Under the pieces are notes generated by a model, which saw only the letters and a program-made list of their open reading frames with translations, did no database searches and had not been told where the DNA came from. From contig NZ_FNIJ01000015.1 in NCBI RefSeq assembly GCF_900103845.1, positions 1 through 64,000 of the forward strand: 64,000 nucleotides of DNA, in the 5' to 3' direction. A program made the position numbers and the translations under genes. Below are positions 62,140-64,000 of the stretch, piece by piece (position 1 is the first letter of the stretch; every line of letters begins with the position of its first letter). This stretch comes from Pseudomonas jinjuensis. Its GTDB lineage: Bacteria > Pseudomonadota > Gammaproteobacteria > Pseudomonadales > Pseudomonadaceae.

Positions 62140-64000
62140 CTACCCCCGCGAGCGCAACAACCGCAAGCCGTTGAACACCACCAGCAGGCTGGCCCCCATG
62201 TCGGCGAACACCGCCATCCACAGGGTGCCCAGGCCGAACAGGGTGAGTGCCAGGAATATCGCCTTGATCCCCAGCGCCAGGGTGATGTTCTGCACCAGCA
62301 CGCCCTGGGTCCGCCGCGACAGGCGGATGAACAGCGGCAGCTTGCGCAGGTCGTCGTCCATCAGCGCCACGCTGGCGGTCTCGATGGCGGTGTCGGTGCC
62401 GGCGGCGCCCATGGCGAAGCCGATGTCGGCCTGGGCCAGCGCCGGGGCGTCGTTGATGCCGTCGCCGACCATGCCGACGCGGCTGCCGCCGGCCTGGCGC
62501 CGTTCCACCTCGCGCAGCTTGTCCTCCGGCAGGAGGTTGCCGAGGGCCACGTCGATGCCCGCCTGGGCGGCGATGGCGGCGGCGGTGTGCGGGTTGTCGC
62601 CGGTCAGCATCAGGGTTTTCACGCCGAGCTGGTGCAGCTCGGCGACCGCCTCGCGGCTGGTTTCCTTCAGCGCGTCGGCCACCGCGAACAGCGCCAGCGG
62701 GCCGCTTTCGTCGAGCAGCACGATGACCGTCCTGCCTTGTTCCTCCAGCGCTTCCAGGCGGGCTTCCAGCTGCGTCGAGCACAGCCCCAGTTCCTCCACC
62801 AGGCGGTGATTGCCGAGGTTGTAGGTGTGCCCGTCGATCACGCCCTTGACCCCGCGGCCGGCCAGGGCAACCAGGTCGCTCATCGCGTACAGGACGACAT
62901 CATCGGCTTCGGCGGCCCGGGCCACGGCCTGGGAAACCGGGTGGTCGGAGCGCGCGGCGAGGCTGGCGGCCAGCGCGCGGATGTTCTCCCGCTCCACCAG
63001 CGGCAGGAAGTCGGTCTGCCGCGGCTTGCCCTCGGTCAGGGTGCCGGTCTTGTCCAGCGCCACCCAGGCCAACTGGTGGCCGAGTTCGAGGAACGCGCCG
63101 CCCTTGACCAGCACGCCGAGCCGCGCCGCCGCGGTGAGGCCGCTGACGATGGTCACCGGCGTGGAGATCACCAGTGCGCAGGGGCAGGCGATCACCAGCA
63201 GCACCAGCGCGCGGTAGACCCAGTCCAGCCAGGCGCCGCCGAAGAACAGCGGCGGCAGCAGGGCGGTGAGGATGGCGATGGCGATCACCGCCGGCGTGTA
63301 GATGCGCGCGAAGCGATCGACGAAGCGCTGGGTCGGCGCGCGCGAGCCCTGGGCCTGTTCCACCGCGTGGATGATCCGCGCCAGGGTGCTGTCGTCGGCG
63401 CTGCGGGTGACGCGGTATTCCAGCGCGCCTTCGCCGTTGATGGTGCCGGCGAACAGGGTGTCGCCCAGTTCCTTTTCCACCGGCAGGCTTTCGCCGGTGA
63501 TCGGCGCCTGGTTCACGCTGGAGCGGCCATTCAGCACTTCGCCGTCCAGGGCGATGCGCTCGCCGGGCCGGACCCGCACGTGCGCACCGGGAGTCACCGT
63601 CTTCGCCGGGATGGACCGCCATTCGCCGTCCACCAGCACGGTGGCCTGCTCCGGGGCGAGCTGGAGAAGACCGCGGATGGCGCGGCGGGCGCGCTCCAGG
63701 GACTTCGCCTCGATCAGCTCGGCGATGGCGAACAGCACGCTGACCATCGCCGCTTCCGGCCACTGGCCGATCAGCAGGGCGCCGGTGACGGCGATGCTCA
63801 TCAAGGCGTTGATGTTGAGGTTGCGGTTCTTCAGGGCGATCCAGCCCTTGCGGTAGGTCGGCAGCCCGGCGCCAAGGATCGCCAGGATGGCGAGGGCGGC
63901 GACCAGCCATTGCGGGCCGAGGGCGAACCATTCGCAGACCTCCGCCGCCAGCGCCAGCCCGCCGGCCACGGCCAGCGGCCACCAGGGCTTGTGCCGTGGC
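62140..64000 (-). CDS. Heavy-metal P1B-type ATPase (ZntA/CadA), 5' end beyond window
   Basis: About 620 codons are visible and the frame stays open to the right edge. Motifs in order: TGES in ITGESLPVEKE, the metal-binding CPC in ACPCALVISTPVTIVSG, the phosphorylated Asp in DKTGTLTEGKP, and the hinge GDGINDAPALAQADIGFAMG. CPC with this surround indicates Zn2+/Cd2+/Pb2+ export (P1B-2). Any N-terminal metal-binding domain lies outside the window, so a GTG at 63969 is not the true start. It converges with the macrodomain operon. Confidence 0.92.
   Translation of the reverse strand, partial: PRHKPWWPLAVAGGLALAAEVCEWFALGPQWLVAALAILAILGAGLPTYRKGWIALKNRNLNINALMSIAVTGALLIGQWPEAAMVSVLFAIAELIEAKSLERARRAIRGLLQLAPEQATVLVDGEWRSIPAKTVTPGAHVRVRPGERIALDGEVLNGRSSVNQAPITGESLPVEKELGDTLFAGTINGEGALEYRVTRSADDSTLARIIHAVEQAQGSRAPTQRFVDRFARIYTPAVIAIAILTALLPPLFFGGAWLDWVYRALVLLVIACPCALVISTPVTIVSGLTAAARLGVLVKGGAFLELGHQLAWVALDKTGTLTEGKPRQTDFLPLVERENIRALAASLAARSDHPVSQAVARAAEADDVVLYAMSDLVALAGRGVKGVIDGHTYNLGNHRLVEELGLCSTQLEARLEALEEQGRTVIVLLDESGPLALFAVADALKETSREAVAELHQLGVKTLMLTGDNPHTAAAIAAQAGIDVALGNLLPEDKLREVERRQAGGSRVGMVGDGINDAPALAQADIGFAMGAAGTDTAIETASVALMDDDLRKLPLFIRLSRRTQGVLVQNITLALGIKAIFLALTLFGLGTLWMAVFADMGASLLVVFNGLRLLRSRG

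Overview
The window is high-GC DNA with dense coding, short ATGA/GTGA overlaps between genes, and many small palindromic intergenic repeats. Gene content and order fit a Pseudomonas of the P. aeruginosa / P. nitroreducens / P. citronellolis type. From memory, several blocks match P. aeruginosa PAO1 gene order: marR-MFS-glutathione peroxidase-FadL (PA1285-1288), sseA-rnd-ycgL-ghrA-ycgN (PA1292-1298), ptrB and its neighbours (PA1304-1308), and wsp-prfB-lysS-TetR-lipoprotein-macrodomain-P-type ATPase (PA3708 down to PA3690). No alignment could be run, so these matches are recollection.

Layout. 1-346: the end of an IS4-family insertion sequence, with the transposase running off the left edge. 470-5904: a DUF3509 protein, a CaiB/BaiF CoA-transferase, a membrane diguanylate cyclase, YaeQ and RecJ. 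6169-17467: a compact siderophore locus. It holds a TonB-dependent receptor with a signalling domain, FecR and FecI regulators, an FpvGHJ-like PepSY operon, a mini-Fur protein and a PvdRT-OpmQ-like tripartite exporter; two Fur-box-like palindromes precede receptor and sigma genes. 17564-22818: an old yellow enzyme (XenA), an unknown small protein, a zinc alcohol dehydrogenase, a MarR regulator with an MFS transporter (each preceded by the same palindrome) and a periplasmic glutathione peroxidase. 22877-29365: FadL porin, unknown protein, sulfurtransferase, RNase D, YcgL, 2-hydroxyacid dehydrogenase, YcgN.

29598-36603 is the most interesting part. It has a TonB-dependent receptor, a 1310-residue CobN-family protein with a Sec signal peptide and a C-terminal membrane anchor, an ExbB/TolQ-like channel subunit, a DUF2149 (ExbD-like) protein and a HemP protein, behind a Fur-box-like repeat. 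The arrangement resembles the hmuRS-UV heme genes of Bacteroidetes and suggests a heme or metallo-tetrapyrrole uptake and dechelation system in the envelope, with its own proton channel.

36674-45742: oligopeptidase B, small membrane proteins, a class II glutamine amidotransferase, a LysR regulator divergent from a GMC oxidoreductase and an MHS-type transporter, and a YqaA/DedA protein. 45959-54224: the complete wspABCDEFR surface-sensing chemosensory operon, ending in the c-di-GMP synthase WspR. 54328-64000: prfB with its programmed frameshift, lysS, a TetR regulator, a lipoprotein, a DUF1704/MATCAP-like putative metallopeptidase, a lipoprotein hydrolase, a small membrane protein, a macrodomain protein and a Zn/Cd/Pb-type P-type ATPase cut by the right edge.

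Themes: iron and heme acquisition (two loci), c-di-GMP signalling (two GGDEF proteins plus Wsp) and conserved housekeeping. Intergenic gaps carry several families of REP-like repeats, including a 131-bp element present twice in opposite orientation.
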